5,458 bases of DNA from positions 1-5,458 of the forward strand of contig WFQA01000106.1 in NCBI GenBank assembly GCA_015487255.1. The letters run 5' to 3'. Below the pieces are notes generated by a model, which was given only the letters and a program-made list of their open reading frames with translations, was not told where the DNA came from and ran no database searches. Shown piece after piece: positions 5,158 through 5,458 of the stretch. The position numbers and the translations under genes are program-made. The DNA comes from Paracoccaceae bacterium. Lineage in GTDB: Bacteria; Pseudomonadota; Alphaproteobacteria; Rhodobacterales; Rhodobacteraceae. The first letter of the stretch is position 1. The number at the start of each line of letters is the position of its first letter.

Positions 5158-5458
5158 TGCGGTAAAACTGACCGCCGATCTGGTGCGCTGTGCCTCGGTC
5201 ACCCCTGAGGAGGGCGGGGCGCTGGTGTTGCTGGAGGAGCTGCTGTCGGATGCGGGGTTTCAAACCACCCGCGTTGATCGCGGCAAGGTTTGCAACCTGT
5301 TTGCCCGCTGGGGTAATGGCAAAAACGGCCAGACCTTTGGCTTTAACGGCCATACCGATGTGGTGCCGGTCGGCAACCGCGCGGATTGGCGCCATGATCC
5401 GTTTGGGGCTGAAATTATTGATGGCTATATGTATGGCCGGGGCAGCACCGATATGAAA
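5147..5458 (+). CDS. dapE: Succinyl-diaminopimelate desuccinylase, partial (N-terminal 104 residues)
   Basis: DapE, an M20-family zinc hydrolase, removes succinate from N-succinyl-LL-diaminopimelate two steps after DapD. The visible part begins MSVDAVKLTADLVRCASVTP, the usual opening helix and R/C-x-S-V-T-P turn. It reaches NGHTDVVPVG (67-76), where H69 is a zinc ligand and D71 the catalytic-site Asp that positions it. It then shows W81-x-x-D-P-F and GRGSTDMK (97-104), whose D102 is the zinc-bridging Asp. The window ends directly after this motif, so the catalytic Glu pair, the other ligands and the dimerisation domain are outside. Full-length DapE is about 375-380 residues, so roughly a quarter is here. 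The ATG at 5147 lies inside the upstream gene. The nearby ATG at 5156 is out of frame and meets a stop after one codon, so 5147 is the better start. No strong separate ribosome site is needed given the 11-nt overlap. Confidence 0.95.
   Translation, partial: MSVDAVKLTADLVRCASVTPEEGGALVLLEELLSDAGFQTTRVDRGKVCNLFARWGNGKNGQTFGFNGHTDVVPVGNRADWRHDPFGAEIIDGYMYGRGSTDMK

Noticed and set aside
1..5458. CRISPR arrays, tRNA or rRNA genes, IS ends or transposases
   Set aside because: I saw no regularly spaced repeats, no clover-leaf-like segments and no transposase-like frame anywhere in the window.

Overview
The window looks like a chromosomal core-metabolism region of an alphaproteobacterium, most likely Rhodobacteraceae (Roseobacter-like). 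I infer this from the high GC of most genes, the style of the AroA, DapD and DapE proteins, and the tight overlapping gene packing. No database search was possible, so the taxon is an inference.

Left half (1-2709, minus strand): one co-directional cluster read from right to left. It starts with aroA (class II EPSP synthase, shikimate pathway). A four-helix membrane protein of unknown function follows with a 4-nt ATGA overlap. Next is a GFA/CENP-V-fold zinc protein with an 8-nt overlap. After a 49-bp gap comes the N-terminal half of an isocitrate lyase/PEP mutase superfamily protein, cut off by the window edge. The overlaps suggest a single transcript from a promoter just upstream of aroA.

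Centre (2710-2845): a 136-bp divergent control region between aroA and dapD. Each side has a TATAGG-type -10 candidate, and the two lie in mirrored sequence contexts, giving leaders of about 20 nt on both sides.

Right half (2846-5458, plus strand): dapD, then a markedly AT-richer gene for a DUF4062-domain protein, then a 107-residue orphan, then the start of dapE (11-nt overlap with the orphan, cut by the window end). DapD and DapE are two steps of the succinylase branch of lysine/meso-diaminopimelate synthesis. The DUF4062 gene is the only piece that does not look native. It sits between dapD and the orphan-dapE pair and reads like a single-gene cargo insertion that kept the operon's direction. 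DUF4062 N-termini occur in signalling and suspected defence proteins, so it is the best candidate in the window for something unusual, but no defence function can be shown from this sequence alone.
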